From positions 150,212 through 214,211 of the forward strand of contig JAOAFE010000002.1 of the NCBI GenBank assembly GCA_026416455.1: a stretch of DNA of 64,000 bases, written 5' to 3'. Each line of letters starts with the position of its first letter. Within the stretch, counting starts at the first letter, position 1. Source of the DNA: Syntrophales bacterium. GTDB taxonomy: Bacteria > Desulfobacterota > Syntrophia > Syntrophales > UBA8958. Position numbers and translations under genes: made by a program. Below the pieces are notes generated by a model that saw nothing but the letters and a program-made list of their open reading frames with translations, did not search any database and was not told the origin of the DNA. This document shows, piece after piece, positions 7,872 through 17,208 of this stretch.

Positions 7872-8656
7872 GAACGAGATACCGTCTTACCATCGAATAC
7901 GATGGTACCCCTTTTCAAGGGTGGCAAATCCAGGAAAAGGGGCGGACGATCCAGGGGGTAATCGAGGCGGCGGCGGAGACATGCTTCGGAGAGAAAGTGA
8001 GTATCTGCGGGGCGAGCCGTACCGATGCCGGTGTACATGCCATAGGCCAGGTTGCCCATCTGGATTTAAGGAGAAAATGGCCGGAAGAACGGGTGAGATA
8101 TGCCCTCAATGACCATCTGCCGGCCACGGTCAATATCCTTTCCGTGACGGAAGTCCCCATGTCCTTTCATGCGAGGAATGACGCCAAAGAGAAAACTTAT
8201 TTATACTGCATTTCTCGGGAGAGAACGGCCTTTGCCAAAAAGTATGTCTGGTGGATAAAAGATGACCTAGACGTGAATCTCATGCATCGAGGAGCACAAT
8301 TCTATGCAGGTTTTCACGATTTCTCCTCCTTTGCCGATAAGCGTGTCGATCCCTCCTCTTCCCGTCGGGTGTTGATTACGGAGGCAAAGGTGGAAGAGAG
8401 AGGGGCTTTAATCCTTTTTCTTGTAACCGGATCCCATTTCCTTTGGAAGATGGTGCGCCGAATGACAGGCATCTTGGTGGAAATCGGTCGCGGTAATTTA
8501 CTTCCTGATATTATTCCCCACCTCCTTGCCGCTCCTTCTTCCCTTCCGGCCCAATACACGGCTCCCCCCTCGGGTCTTTTTCTTGTGCGCGTGTGGTATG
8601 AGGGAGAAGAAAGGGGGCAGATTCCCTGGCCGCCCTGGGGGGTGGGCATAAGGTAG
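7868..8656 (+). CDS. truA: tRNA pseudouridine synthase A
   Basis: TruA makes pseudouridine at positions 38-40 of the tRNA anticodon stem-loop. 262 residues, the normal length. The N-terminal motif YDGTPFQGWQIQ and the catalytic segment GASRTDAGVHA with D53 are diagnostic; HDFSSFADK and FLWKMVRRMTGILVEIG mark the second half of the fold. The ATG overlaps the stop of the peptidase gene by 4 bases. The ABHD18-like gene follows after 3 bases. Confidence 0.97.
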   Translation: MRTRYRLTIEYDGTPFQGWQIQEKGRTIQGVIEAAAETCFGEKVSICGASRTDAGVHAIGQVAHLDLRRKWPEERVRYALNDHLPATVNILSVTEVPMSFHARNDAKEKTYLYCISRERTAFAKKYVWWIKDDLDVNLMHRGAQFYAGFHDFSSFADKRVDPSSSRRVLITEAKVEERGALILFLVTGSHFLWKMVRRMTGILVEIGRGNLLPDIIPHLLAAPSSLPAQYTAPPSGLFLVRVWYEGEERGQIPWPPWGVGIR

Positions 8657-8659
8657 CAT

Positions 8660-9637
8660 ATGGTTAGTCGTATCGATCTTTTATACGCCTTCGTCGCCAA
8701 CCGAAAACGTTTTTTCACGGGAGGATGGGGAGATATAGGGGTCCTGCAGTCATTGGTGGGGGATTATGCTCCTCCCACGGGAAACGGAACGGAGATAGAG
8801 ATAAATTGGATGGAGGATGAACACAAAGGATTTTTTTCCATAAAAAGAGGCTTCTTCGATTCACCGGCACGAGACGTAGGTCTACCTGAGCAAAGCAGAC
8901 AAGCCTATGTGGAATGGATCATGCCGGCAGATAGCACCTCCCATACACCCATTACTATTCATTTTGCCGCCACGGGAGACGAGGGTTTCTCAAGACGGCG
9001 TATGGCGTTCGGCTTGCCTCTTGCCCGCCGCGGAGTTGGTTCGGTCATATTGGAAAATCCTTATTACGGGCGAAGACGTCCAAGGGCCCAAGAGGGGAAG
9101 TTTCTCCCTTACGTGAGCGATCTGTGGAAAATGGGACGGGCGTCGACCGAAGAGGGCCTGGCCATTTCCCGCTGGTTAAGAAGACAGGGGTACAAGAGAC
9201 TCATCGCCTGCGGCGTCAGTATGGGAGGTCACATTGCCGCCAAAGTAGCTAACTTCAGCTCGGAACCAATGGGTTGCGTTGCCTTCCTTGCACCCCACAG
9301 TGCCGAGGCAGTTTATCTGCAGGGGATTTTAAGTAAATATGTAGCCTGGGAGGTTTTGGAGCGCGAAGCCAGAGGGGATTTTGCTGTCCGGGATTTTTTT
9401 CGAGCGGTCCTTTCGCAAACGGATATTCGTACCACCCCTCCTCGATATTCCATGAAGGCGGCGCTGATCATTGGGGCGCTGAAAGATGCTTATATTCCCC
9501 GGGAATCGGTTGAGACGCTGAAGAAACATTGGCCGGATGCAAGGCTCAAGTGGGTAAGAGGAGGACATGTAACTGCCTTCCTGCTACACCGAGAGGCATT
9601 AATCCAAGGAGTATGGGAAGTGTTGAGGGAACTTTAA
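8660..9637 (+). CDS. ABHD18-like (DUF2048) alpha/beta hydrolase
   Basis: A 325-residue alpha/beta hydrolase resembling the eukaryotic ABHD18/DUF2048 family: VILENPYYGRRRP, then VSDLWKMGRASTEEG, nucleophile S187 in GVSMGGH, and a C-terminal acid (D276 in LKDAYIP) and H303 in RGGHVTAF. No signal peptide is evident, so it is probably cytoplasmic or membrane-attached. Human ABHD18 has been linked to cardiolipin deacylation, as I recall; whether bacterial members act on phospholipids is open. It sits 3 bases after truA and 3 bases before the DUF362 gene. AAGG lies before the ATG. Confidence 0.8.
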   Translation: MVSRIDLLYAFVANRKRFFTGGWGDIGVLQSLVGDYAPPTGNGTEIEINWMEDEHKGFFSIKRGFFDSPARDVGLPEQSRQAYVEWIMPADSTSHTPITIHFAATGDEGFSRRRMAFGLPLARRGVGSVILENPYYGRRRPRAQEGKFLPYVSDLWKMGRASTEEGLAISRWLRRQGYKRLIACGVSMGGHIAAKVANFSSEPMGCVAFLAPHSAEAVYLQGILSKYVAWEVLEREARGDFAVRDFFRAVLSQTDIRTTPPRYSMKAALIIGALKDAYIPRESVETLKKHWPDARLKWVRGGHVTAFLLHREALIQGVWEVLREL

Positions 9638-9640
9638 GAG

Positions 9641-10741
9641 ATGAAGATATTTACCCTTCGCTCTTCGTACGATTATGAACGGCTGAGGACAGACGTATAT
9701 ACCCTTGTATCAAAGGTCATTCCCGATAGTATCTTGACCGGGAAAAGGGTGTTGGTAAAGCCAAACCTGCTCCTTCCCGCCACACCTGAGCAGGCCGTCT
9801 GTACCCATCCCCTCGTTGTAAGGGCGACGGTGGAATACGTGCTTGAAGCGGGTGGGCGTCCTATAGTCGCCGATAGCCCGGCTTTGGGGACCTTCGCCCG
9901 CGTAATGAAGGTGTCGGGACTGGAGGAGGCCCTTTGCGACCTACCTGTCTTATGTCTTCCGTTCCGGAACTCAATAGCCGTTGATTGCGGCCCTCCTTTC
10001 GGTGACGTTGAGTTGGCCCAAGAGGCGGTCGAGTCGGAAGTCATAATCAACCTACCTAAGTTAAAAACTCATTCTCAAATGCTCCTTACCTTAGGGGTGA
10101 AGAACCTGTTCGGATGTTGTGTGGGGCACCGAAAAGTAGAGTGGCATCTTCGAGCGGGAGTTAATCGCCAGCTATTTGCCGATCTTTTGTTGTCCATAGC
10201 TAAGAGGCTTTCTCCCGCCGTAACCCTGCTAGATGGTATTCTGTCCTTGGAAGGGGAGGGTCCCGGAAAGAGGGGGCATCCTCGCCCGTTGGGAACGCTG
10301 ATTGCGTCTGATCACCTACTGGGAGTGGACATCGCCGTAAGTCGTATGCTGGGATTGAGAATCGAAGAAGTGCCCGTTCTGGCAGCGGCTGATCGACAGG
10401 GGTTACTTCCCGATCCGAAGGAAATACCCGCCTTCGATATGTCAATAAAAGATTTTCAGCTCCCGACCTTAGAACCCCTACTGGCCACAGTGGGCCCCTT
10501 TGATGGGGTGTTGAGGAAATATTTCGTTGCCCGCCCGGTGCCGGATAAAGTGCGGTGTCTCCTGTGTGGGGAATGTGCAAAGATGTGTCCTGTCCAGGCG
10601 ATAAAGATGGGAAAGGGGCTTGACATCGCTTACGACCGGTGCATTCGCTGTTACTGCTGTATCGAGGTATGTCCTTATGGGGCAATGGCAAAAGAAGAAG
10701 GCCTTTTTGCGAGGTTAATTAGGCATGTTTTTAAAAGGTGA
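9641..10741 (+). CDS. DUF362 domain protein with 2x[4Fe-4S] ferredoxin domain
   Basis: 366 residues. The DUF362 part (about 20-280) contains VLVKPNLLLP and VIINLPKLKTHSQM, both typical. The C-terminal ferredoxin domain holds two C-X2-C-X2-C-X3-C motifs: CLLCGECAKMCP and CIRCYCCIEVCP. Proteins of this family are common in anaerobes and their reaction is unknown; an electron-transfer-linked enzyme is likely. No signal peptide. Its stop lies 5 bases before the mazG ATG. Confidence 0.9.
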   Translation: MKIFTLRSSYDYERLRTDVYTLVSKVIPDSILTGKRVLVKPNLLLPATPEQAVCTHPLVVRATVEYVLEAGGRPIVADSPALGTFARVMKVSGLEEALCDLPVLCLPFRNSIAVDCGPPFGDVELAQEAVESEVIINLPKLKTHSQMLLTLGVKNLFGCCVGHRKVEWHLRAGVNRQLFADLLLSIAKRLSPAVTLLDGILSLEGEGPGKRGHPRPLGTLIASDHLLGVDIAVSRMLGLRIEEVPVLAAADRQGLLPDPKEIPAFDMSIKDFQLPTLEPLLATVGPFDGVLRKYFVARPVPDKVRCLLCGECAKMCPVQAIKMGKGLDIAYDRCIRCYCCIEVCPYGAMAKEEGLFARLIRHVFKR

Positions 10742-10746
10742 AGGTC

Positions 10747-11502
10747 ATGAATGATTTCTCGGTGCTTTCTAATTTGATTAAAACCCTCCGATCACCGGAG
10801 GGATGTCCCTGGGATCGGACACAGAAAAAGGCTGATCTGGGAAAGTATCTCATAAACGAGGCCTATGAGGTATTAGATGCCATCGAGTCAGGGGACAAGA
10901 TCGCCTTCCGGGAGGAATTGGGGGATTTGCTGTTTCAGATCGTTTTTCTGGCCGTCTTGGCCGAAGAGGAGGGGGAGTTTACGTTGGAGGAAGTGGTATC
11001 TCATGTGAAAGAAAAAATGGTACGTCGCCATCCGCACGTGTTTGGGGAAAGGGCGGTGGATGGGGTAGAGGAGGTAAAGAAGAATTGGGAACTAATGAAG
11101 ATGGAGGAAGGAAAATCGCTGCTTAACGGGACACCGCGGTCCCTGCCCGCCCTGAGACGGGCTCAGGAAATCACCAAAAGGGCAGCTCGGGTGGGCTTTG
11201 ATTGGCCACAGATAGAAGGGTTGTGGAAAAAGATGGACGAGGAACTCGATGAACTGAAACAGGCTTTGGCAGCGCAAGACAAAGATAAAGTCGAGTTGGA
11301 GGTGGGCGATCTTCTTTTCACCTGCGTTAACCTGGCCCGGTTTCTCCAAGTAGAAGCGGAAGAGGCTTTACGAAATACAACCGATCGTTTTGTTGAGCGC
11401 TTTTCTTACATTGAAGATAGGTTGAAGGCCAAAGGGAAAAAGCTGGAAGAGGCGACGTTAGAAGAAATGGACGCCCTGTGGGAGGAGGCAAAAGGCAAGT
11501 GA
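10747..11502 (+). CDS. mazG: MazG nucleoside triphosphate pyrophosphohydrolase
   Basis: MazG hydrolyses (d)NTPs to monophosphates and pyrophosphate, limiting damaged nucleotides and affecting ppGpp levels. The protein has the two tandem MazG domains: LRSPEGCPWDRTQKK and the EExxE-type helix EAYEVLDAIESGD in the first, ELDELKQAL and ELEVGDLLFTCVNLAR in the second, with HPHVFG between. 251 residues, normal. The ATG at 10747 has AAAGGTG at good distance; a GTG at 10738 is possible. Not part of a MazEF toxin system. Confidence 0.96.
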   Translation: MNDFSVLSNLIKTLRSPEGCPWDRTQKKADLGKYLINEAYEVLDAIESGDKIAFREELGDLLFQIVFLAVLAEEEGEFTLEEVVSHVKEKMVRRHPHVFGERAVDGVEEVKKNWELMKMEEGKSLLNGTPRSLPALRRAQEITKRAARVGFDWPQIEGLWKKMDEELDELKQALAAQDKDKVELEVGDLLFTCVNLARFLQVEAEEALRNTTDRFVERFSYIEDRLKAKGKKLEEATLEEMDALWEEAKGK

Positions 11503-12803
11503 TTTTTAGGGACGGGGAACCAGATATCCGTGTGGGTCTTGTTGAAGGAGAAAAGGAGATCGAAGGCTTCCTGGAGGGTCCATACGAGTTAGACGGTATT
11601 CTCGTAACCAATGTCCCCTTTAGAGTGGTGGTAGAGGGAGGAAGACTTGTCTTGACCGTAAAAGGAGAAGTTAAGGGTAAGAGCAAGCAATGGACCTGTA
11701 CGCCTAAAAGCGATGTCTCGACTCTTTCCCTATCGGGTGTCACCATCGGACGCAAGTTTCACTGGGAAAGAACAGAAAAACAGCTTTTCCGCGGGACCGT
11801 AAGTTTTTTCTGGGACGAAGGGGCGCTAATTGCCGTCAACCGGTTGCCCTTGGAACAGTATTTGGAGATCGTCGTTTCTTCTGAAATGAGTGACCGGGCG
11901 CCGGAGGAATTCTTGAAGGCCCACGCCGTGATCGCACGATCATGGGCGGGACGCATTCTCTCGGCAGAAGCGGATGGATCCTCGATGGAGATGGTTCCAA
12001 GGGAAGGAGAATTCATCCGGTGGTATGATTGGACGGGACACGGCAACTTCGATGTCTGTGGGGATGATCATTGTCAACGTTATCAAGGAATCGGACGTAT
12101 GAAAACGGGGAAGGCAGCTCAGGCGGTCAGAGATACGAGAGGCCTCTTTCTCATTTTTGCGGGAAAGATCTGCGATGCGCGATATCATAAGGCCTGTGGA
12201 GGGAGAACGGAACTTTTTTCAAGCGCCTGGGATGCCCGAGAGGTGCCGTATATCAAGTCTGTCTCCTGTGGAGAGAGGGATTTTTCGGCCATTGGTAATG
12301 AAAGGGAGGCAGAAGATTGGATCCGGTCACATCCACCCGCCTTTTGCGGCGTCAAGGAAAAAGGCATATTGGAAAGCATCCTCAATGAATATGACCGGGA
12401 GACGGAGGATTTTTTCCGCTGGGAAGTGACGTACAGCAGAGAAGAGCTCACGGCTATGGTAAAGGAAAAGTCGGGGATAGATTTCGGTCGCATCGAAGCC
12501 CTGCTCCCCTTAGCTCGGGGACCATCGGGTAGGATTTATCGCTTGGAGATTAGAGGAAGTAGACGCAATGTTATTGTGGGGAAGGAGTTGGAAATCAGAC
12601 GCTGGCTTTCTCCTACGCATCTTTTGAGCAGTGCCTTTATTGTGAAGGTAGCAGGTGATACCTTTCGGATAAAAGGGGCGGGTTGGGGACATGGGGTAGG
12701 TCTCTGTCAGATTGGAGCGGCAGTTATGGCTTCACTGGATTGGGATTTTACGCGAATTCTCTCTCACTATTTCCCCTCTACTTCTCTTTACCGCCTTTAC
12801 TAA
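11499..12803 (+). CDS. SpoIID/LytB-domain protein
   Basis: A SpoIID-type lytic transglycosylase or amidase enhancer acting on stem-peptide-free glycan. Key segments: VNRLPLEQYLEIVVSSEM with the expected catalytic Glu, the helix EEFLKAHAVIARSWA, RYHKACGGRTE, and the C-terminal GWGHGVGLCQIGAAVMA. The GTG at 11499 gives a 4-base overlap with mazG and has GGAGGAGG before it, so I prefer it over GTG 11478. With either start no signal peptide is seen, odd for a wall enzyme. About 434 residues. Converges with the receiver gene (4-base overlap). Confidence 0.85.
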   Translation: MIFRDGEPDIRVGLVEGEKEIEGFLEGPYELDGILVTNVPFRVVVEGGRLVLTVKGEVKGKSKQWTCTPKSDVSTLSLSGVTIGRKFHWERTEKQLFRGTVSFFWDEGALIAVNRLPLEQYLEIVVSSEMSDRAPEEFLKAHAVIARSWAGRILSAEADGSSMEMVPREGEFIRWYDWTGHGNFDVCGDDHCQRYQGIGRMKTGKAAQAVRDTRGLFLIFAGKICDARYHKACGGRTELFSSAWDAREVPYIKSVSCGERDFSAIGNEREAEDWIRSHPPAFCGVKEKGILESILNEYDRETEDFFRWEVTYSREELTAMVKEKSGIDFGRIEALLPLARGPSGRIYRLEIRGSRRNVIVGKELEIRRWLSPTHLLSSAFIVKVAGDTFRIKGAGWGHGVGLCQIGAAVMASLDWDFTRILSHYFPSTSLYRLY

Positions 12804-13225
12804 AGATGGGGAGGAGGTTCGTTCCATTGAAGCCAGTAGAGGCCTAGTATTTTCATCGCTTCAGTAAACTCGATGAAATTAACTGGCTTACAGACATAGC
12901 CGTTGGCTCCGCGACGATAAGCTTCTTTTCGATCCCTATCTTCCCGCGATGAAGAAAGGACAACGACGACAAGCATCTGTGTTCGCTCTTGAGACCTTAT
13001 TTTTTCAAGGAGCTCAAAACCGTCAATCCGAGGTAGTTTCAGGTCAAGGAGAACAAGAACGGGGAGTCTATTTTCTGGGTTAAATAGGTAATCCATGGCT
13101 TCGACTCCATCTTGGGCTACGACAAAATCATAAGACCATCCGTTTTTTCGAAAGGCACGAATCGTCAAATCTACATCATCAGGATTGTCTTCCACGAGTA
13201 ATATAGGATTTCCTTTTCTCGTCAC
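12800..13225 (-). CDS. Stand-alone receiver-domain response regulator (Rcp1 type)
   Basis: A single receiver domain of 141 residues with E12, D13 and phosphoacceptor D61 in LVLLDLKLPRIDG, plus the switch segment VVVLSSSRED and Lys in YVCKPV. The start IL LVEDNPDDVDL matches Rcp1-like receivers that pair with phytochrome- or PAS-type kinases. There is no output domain, so it acts by protein contact or phosphorelay. The GTG start overlaps the kinase stop by 4 bases (GTGA), fixing the pair as one operon. Confidence 0.94.
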   Translation of the reverse strand: MTRKGNPILLVEDNPDDVDLTIRAFRKNGWSYDFVVAQDGVEAMDYLFNPENRLPVLVLLDLKLPRIDGFELLEKIRSQERTQMLVVVVLSSSREDRDRKEAYRRGANGYVCKPVNFIEFTEAMKILGLYWLQWNEPPPHL

Positions 13226-15375
13226 TTGCCCGTCTCCTCGCCGTGAGGTAAATAAAAATAGAAGGTGGCTCCTGCATGGGGCATACCTTCTCCTCTAATC
13301 CAACCGCCGTGGCGTTTAATGATCCGGTCGACAATGGTCAGCCCAATACCTGTTCCTGGATATTCAGATAGGCCGTGTAGTCTTTGGAAGGGGTGAAAAA
13401 GTTTCTCCGCATACCTCATATCGAATCCCGTTCCGTTGTCCCTGATGAAGTAGACCGATCCATTTTCGCCATTTTCAACTCCGAACTCGATTTTAGCCTC
13501 TTCTTTTCGGATTGACGTAAACTTCCAGGCATTGTCGAGTAGATTTCTCAAGGCAATAAAGATGAGTTTTCTGTCTGCCCAGGCAAACATATTATCATAA
13601 CAGGTGAAGTTTATGTGACGAGATGGATCCTCTGACCTCAATTCGTCCATAATATCTCGGGCCATGGCCCCTAGATCCACCTGCTCTTTTTTTATCTCCT
13701 GGCGGCTTAAGCGCGATAGTTTAAGGAGTTCGTCGATGAGATAGGACATTCTGTCCGAGGCTTGCAGGATACGGGAAAGCATCCCCTTTGCTTCGTCACT
13801 CAATTCATGGCCGAAATCTTCCTCTAGGGCCCGGGCAAATCCGGAAATAGCTCTCAGCGGTGCTCTTAAGTCATGAGAAACGGAATAGCTAAAAGCTTCC
13901 AGTTCGTTCGTTCTTTCCGCTACCCGTCTTTCTAATTCTTCATTTAATCGCCTGATGGCTTCTTCTGCTTCCCATTGGGCACTTATGTCCCTCGTGACAC
14001 CTACTATTTCCTTGGGCTTTCCTTCTTTGTCTAGGATGATCGTGGCTGAGGTTTCCACCGGTAACATCTTTCCCCCTTTTCCTACGAGTACATGTCTTGT
14101 CGTGCGCACTCGGTCCTCTGCTTTCCCTCCGACAAAAGATTCTATCCGTTCGTGGAGGGCCCGCCGCAGGGAGGGATAATCCTGAGGCATAAGCAGGTCC
14201 TTCAACGTTAAATTTTCTGCCTCTGCTGGAGTATACCCCGATAAATTGTAGGCGGAGGGGCTGAGATAGAAAAAACGTTCCGATTCGATGTCCATCACCC
14301 AGACAACGTCTGCTGTGTTTTCGGCAATGAGTCGGTAGTGCTCTTCTTTTTCACGCAAATTCGTTTCCAGGGCGTGTTCTCTTTCGTAGTGGGTCCTCAT
14401 CCGTCTTGACCACACGAGCGATAGGCCGAAAGCACAGGCGAAGATTATGGCCAACACAGTTACGCCGATAAAAATGGCCAGTTGATTGATGGGACGGTAA
14501 ATTTCTTCAATATCGATCTTGGCTAGGATCAGCCAGTTGGTCTCTGGCACCTCTTTGATGCAGGCGAGAACCGGTTTCCCTCGGTAATCCTTGCCCTGGA
14601 CAAAACCCCGTGCTCCCAGGGCTGCCATGGCGGCCGGCAATTCCTTCTCTGTCAGTTTTCTTCTTAATTTTAAGGCCGCCCCTTGGACGAATCGAAGTTC
14701 GTTGAGAAAAACGACCTCTTCTCCTTCCCTCCTTACCATGAGGGTTTCTGCCGAATCACTAGGCATGGGCCAGGATTGAATGGTGGGAAACAAAAAGGTA
14801 GCCGGATCGATACGCATCATGATGGCACCCACTATCTCTTCTCTGCCTTCTTCTCTAAGGGTCAAAGGAGCGGCAATATCGATGTGGATTCTTCTTTCGT
14901 CCGGAAATTCGTGCAGGTCGGACATGGCGACCTCTCTCTTTTCAAGGGACGTAAGAACTAAGTGGCGGGCATATGGACCGATACTATCTCCCCGATAGCC
15001 CAAGTACCACCGAGATTTCAGCCCGAGGTCTAAGAGTTGAATGGAGATGTACTGTTCACAGCGGTAAAGGCTCGAGATCGTGTCTAAAACTATGTTCTGG
15101 GCCCTTTTATCTCCGGAAAAGAATTTTTTCACCTCCAGGGCAAAGGCAGAGTTTTGGGATAGGATTTCTGCGTCTTTCAGCCGTTCCCGACGCCATGAGA
15201 CGATTTGTTTCACTTTTTCGTCCGCCACGGCGGCTAGCATCTTATGCTGATGTAATTTGATACTCTCTTTCTGTTTTTGGTAGACATACGTACCCACTGA
15301 GATTATACCGGCTGCCAGGGCAACAAAGGTTATGGCCACCGGTAAAACGGATAGTTTATCTTTCTTGTTCTTCAT
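13222..15375 (-). CDS. Membrane PAS sensor histidine kinase with periplasmic domain
   Basis: About 717 residues. TM1 (about 10-32), a large periplasmic sensor region of some 270 residues probably of Cache type, TM2 (about 300-325), then a PAS domain with PAC motif (VGVTRDISAQWEAEE), a coiled linker, HisKA with H in SYSVSHDLRAPLRAI, and HATPase_c with IALRNLLDNAWKFTS and GTGIGLTIVDRII. This arrangement resembles bacteriophytochrome-like kinases that phosphorylate Rcp1-type receivers, the adjacent gene. The ATG at 15375 follows GGGGGAC and is preferred over ATG 15396. The periplasmic ligand is unknown. Confidence 0.92.
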   Translation of the reverse strand: MKNKKDKLSVLPVAITFVALAAGIISVGTYVYQKQKESIKLHQHKMLAAVADEKVKQIVSWRRERLKDAEILSQNSAFALEVKKFFSGDKRAQNIVLDTISSLYRCEQYISIQLLDLGLKSRWYLGYRGDSIGPYARHLVLTSLEKREVAMSDLHEFPDERRIHIDIAAPLTLREEGREEIVGAIMMRIDPATFLFPTIQSWPMPSDSAETLMVRREGEEVVFLNELRFVQGAALKLRRKLTEKELPAAMAALGARGFVQGKDYRGKPVLACIKEVPETNWLILAKIDIEEIYRPINQLAIFIGVTVLAIIFACAFGLSLVWSRRMRTHYEREHALETNLREKEEHYRLIAENTADVVWVMDIESERFFYLSPSAYNLSGYTPAEAENLTLKDLLMPQDYPSLRRALHERIESFVGGKAEDRVRTTRHVLVGKGGKMLPVETSATIILDKEGKPKEIVGVTRDISAQWEAEEAIRRLNEELERRVAERTNELEAFSYSVSHDLRAPLRAISGFARALEEDFGHELSDEAKGMLSRILQASDRMSYLIDELLKLSRLSRQEIKKEQVDLGAMARDIMDELRSEDPSRHINFTCYDNMFAWADRKLIFIALRNLLDNAWKFTSIRKEEAKIEFGVENGENGSVYFIRDNGTGFDMRYAEKLFHPFQRLHGLSEYPGTGIGLTIVDRIIKRHGGWIRGEGMPHAGATFYFYLPHGEETGK

Positions 15376-15465
15376 TGTCCCCCGTGAAAAAATCATTTAT
15401 CACACCTTTTATTGCGGTCAAGGGTATTGTGAGAGCGGATTTTTTGTGCCATACAGGCACCTTGT

Positions 15466-16176
15466 ATGGTGACAGATATAACGTCGATAACCACGGCTTT
15501 TATTTTGGGGGCAGGGAGAGGAGAGAGGCTGCGACCCATGACGGAGGAATATCCCAAGCCCCTTTTATTGGTGAGGGGGAGACCGGTGATTACGTATGTC
15601 ATGGATCATTTGCTCTCCGTCGGGGTAAAAAAGTTTATCGTCAATACCCATCATCGGGCGGAGAGGTACGCCGAAGTGTTCCCGGAAGGAAATTGGCGGG
15701 GGGTGCCGATCGACTTTCGATACGAACCCGTGCTTTTGAATACGGGAGGAGGATTGAAGAATATCGAAGATCTGATTCAGGGAGAGGAGCACCTTTGGGT
15801 ATACAACGGTGATATCATCTCTGATTTGCCTTTATCGCGGCTGGCCGAGGTTCATCTGGAGGGACAGAATGAAGTCACTTTGGCCTTAAGAACCAAAGGG
15901 AAAAACCTCAACGTGGGTGTCGATAGGGATGGCAGACCGTGTGATTTTCGCTTTGTGTTGGGGCGTAAATGTCATAGTTATCGTCAATTTGCGGGTATTT
16001 ATTTGGTGCGGACGGAATTTCTCTCCCGCTTGCCCGCGGGGGTGCCCATAGATATCGTAACTGTTTTTATCGACCTGGTGAAAGAAAAACCGGATGCCAT
16101 AGGAGGTGTAATCATAGACGAAGGCACCTGGGATGATGTAGGGGATGTGGCCACCTATCGGCAACTCAATGAGTGA
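15466..16176 (+). CDS. MurU-like sugar-1-phosphate nucleotidyltransferase
   Basis: 236 residues with an NTP-transferase fold: FILGAGRGERLRPMTEEYPK (signature GxG-x-R-L-x-P-x-T and catalytic Lys), GRPVITYVMDHL, LNTGGGLKN, VYNGDI (metal-binding Asp), and a final WDDVGDVATYRQLN. This pattern matches MurU, which makes UDP-MurNAc from MurNAc-1-P in peptidoglycan recycling. The next gene is an AmgK-like kinase, the same pair as in Pseudomonas. No clear ribosome site precedes the ATG. Its position at the head of a five-gene run suggests it supplies an activated sugar. Sugar and nucleotide specificity cannot be read from sequence. Confidence 0.82.
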   Translation: MVTDITSITTAFILGAGRGERLRPMTEEYPKPLLLVRGRPVITYVMDHLLSVGVKKFIVNTHHRAERYAEVFPEGNWRGVPIDFRYEPVLLNTGGGLKNIEDLIQGEEHLWVYNGDIISDLPLSRLAEVHLEGQNEVTLALRTKGKNLNVGVDRDGRPCDFRFVLGRKCHSYRQFAGIYLVRTEFLSRLPAGVPIDIVTVFIDLVKEKPDAIGGVIIDEGTWDDVGDVATYRQLNE

Positions 16177-16182
16177 ATTCAT

Positions 16183-17184
16183 ATGGAGAGGCTAAAAATA
16201 GCTTTGACTTGGGCCAAAGAACAACTGGGGATGGGACGTGAGGAAGAAGTCAAGATGCAAGACCTCTTTAGGGGGGGATCGGGTAGGAGATATGTGCGCC
16301 TGATATGGGATAAAGGTTCGTGTATTCTCATGCTTTATGATACGGAGCGGAAAGAAAACGAATTCTTTGTCCCCCTGGCACGGTTTCTGGCTCGCCTGGG
16401 GGTGTCGGTACCTCACATTTTAGCGTGGGAAGGAGAAAAAAATTTTGTGCTCCTCGAGGATTTGGGAGACGATACCCTGTGGTCTCTGAGAGAACAAAGG
16501 GGCGAGAAGCTTTGGGAATTATATGGCAAAACTATAGAGGTCATTACGGTCCTACATACCTATCCTTTAGATGCGTTTCGGTCGCAGGGCCTATCCTCCA
16601 TGCCGGGATTCGATAAGACCCTCTATCAGTGGGAAAGGGACTATTTTCGTGAAAATTTCGTCTATCGATTGGCCGGCTTAGATCTCTCGGAAACAGAGGA
16701 GAAGGAACTGGAGACAGAGCTATCAATGCTCGCGGAAAGGCTACTATCTTTCCCTTCTTGCCTCATTCATCGTGATCTCCAGTCGCAGAATATAATGGTT
16801 TACAAAGAAAAACCGTATTTGATCGATTTCCAAGGTTTGAGGGAGGGAAACCCTCTTTACGACATAGCCTCTTTGGCGTACGATCCTTATATGCCCCTGT
16901 CGGATGAAGAGAGGATAAGGGTGGCAAACTACTATTATGAAATCAGGCCGTTCGAGCTTAATAGGGAAGAATTCTTTCTCAAACTCTGGGAAGCTGCGGC
17001 CCAAAGATTGATGCAGGCTCTGGGAGCTTATGCCTATCTTGGTGTGGTTAAGGGATTAGACAGTTTCCTTGCTTACGTCGGTCCAGGACTTAAGAATCTC
17101 CTTTGGGTTACTGAGAGAGTGCCTTCTCTTTCCCATCTTTACCGTCTTGCCCGTCGGCTGGAAGGGACTGTATTTAAATCGTAG
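16183..17184 (+). CDS. AmgK-like sugar kinase (aminoglycoside phosphotransferase fold)
   Basis: 333 residues. FRGGSGRRYVRL is the nucleotide-binding loop, FVLLEDLGDDTLW is the hinge, CLIHRDLQSQNIMV is the Brenner catalytic loop, and LIDFQGLREGNPLYDIASL holds the Mg2+-binding Asp. The DFQG variant and whole pattern match AmgK, the anomeric MurNAc/GlcNAc kinase that feeds MurU. It starts 6 bases after the nucleotidyltransferase. Together they could form a MurNAc recycling shunt, or activate another sugar for the glycosyltransferase downstream. Confidence 0.82.
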   Translation: MERLKIALTWAKEQLGMGREEEVKMQDLFRGGSGRRYVRLIWDKGSCILMLYDTERKENEFFVPLARFLARLGVSVPHILAWEGEKNFVLLEDLGDDTLWSLREQRGEKLWELYGKTIEVITVLHTYPLDAFRSQGLSSMPGFDKTLYQWERDYFRENFVYRLAGLDLSETEEKELETELSMLAERLLSFPSCLIHRDLQSQNIMVYKEKPYLIDFQGLREGNPLYDIASLAYDPYMPLSDEERIRVANYYYEIRPFELNREEFFLKLWEAAAQRLMQALGAYAYLGVVKGLDSFLAYVGPGLKNLLWVTERVPSLSHLYRLARRLEGTVFKS

Positions 17185-17208
17185 GGTAGAAAAACAGGGA
17201 GAAAACAA

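Noticed and set aside
10200-10691. 163-residue frame antisense to the DUF362 gene
   Set aside because: Shadow of a well-supported gene; proline/arginine-rich and without motifs.
10747-11502. MazEF-type toxin-antitoxin
   Set aside because: The gene is MazG pyrophosphohydrolase; no small toxin or antitoxin adjoins it.
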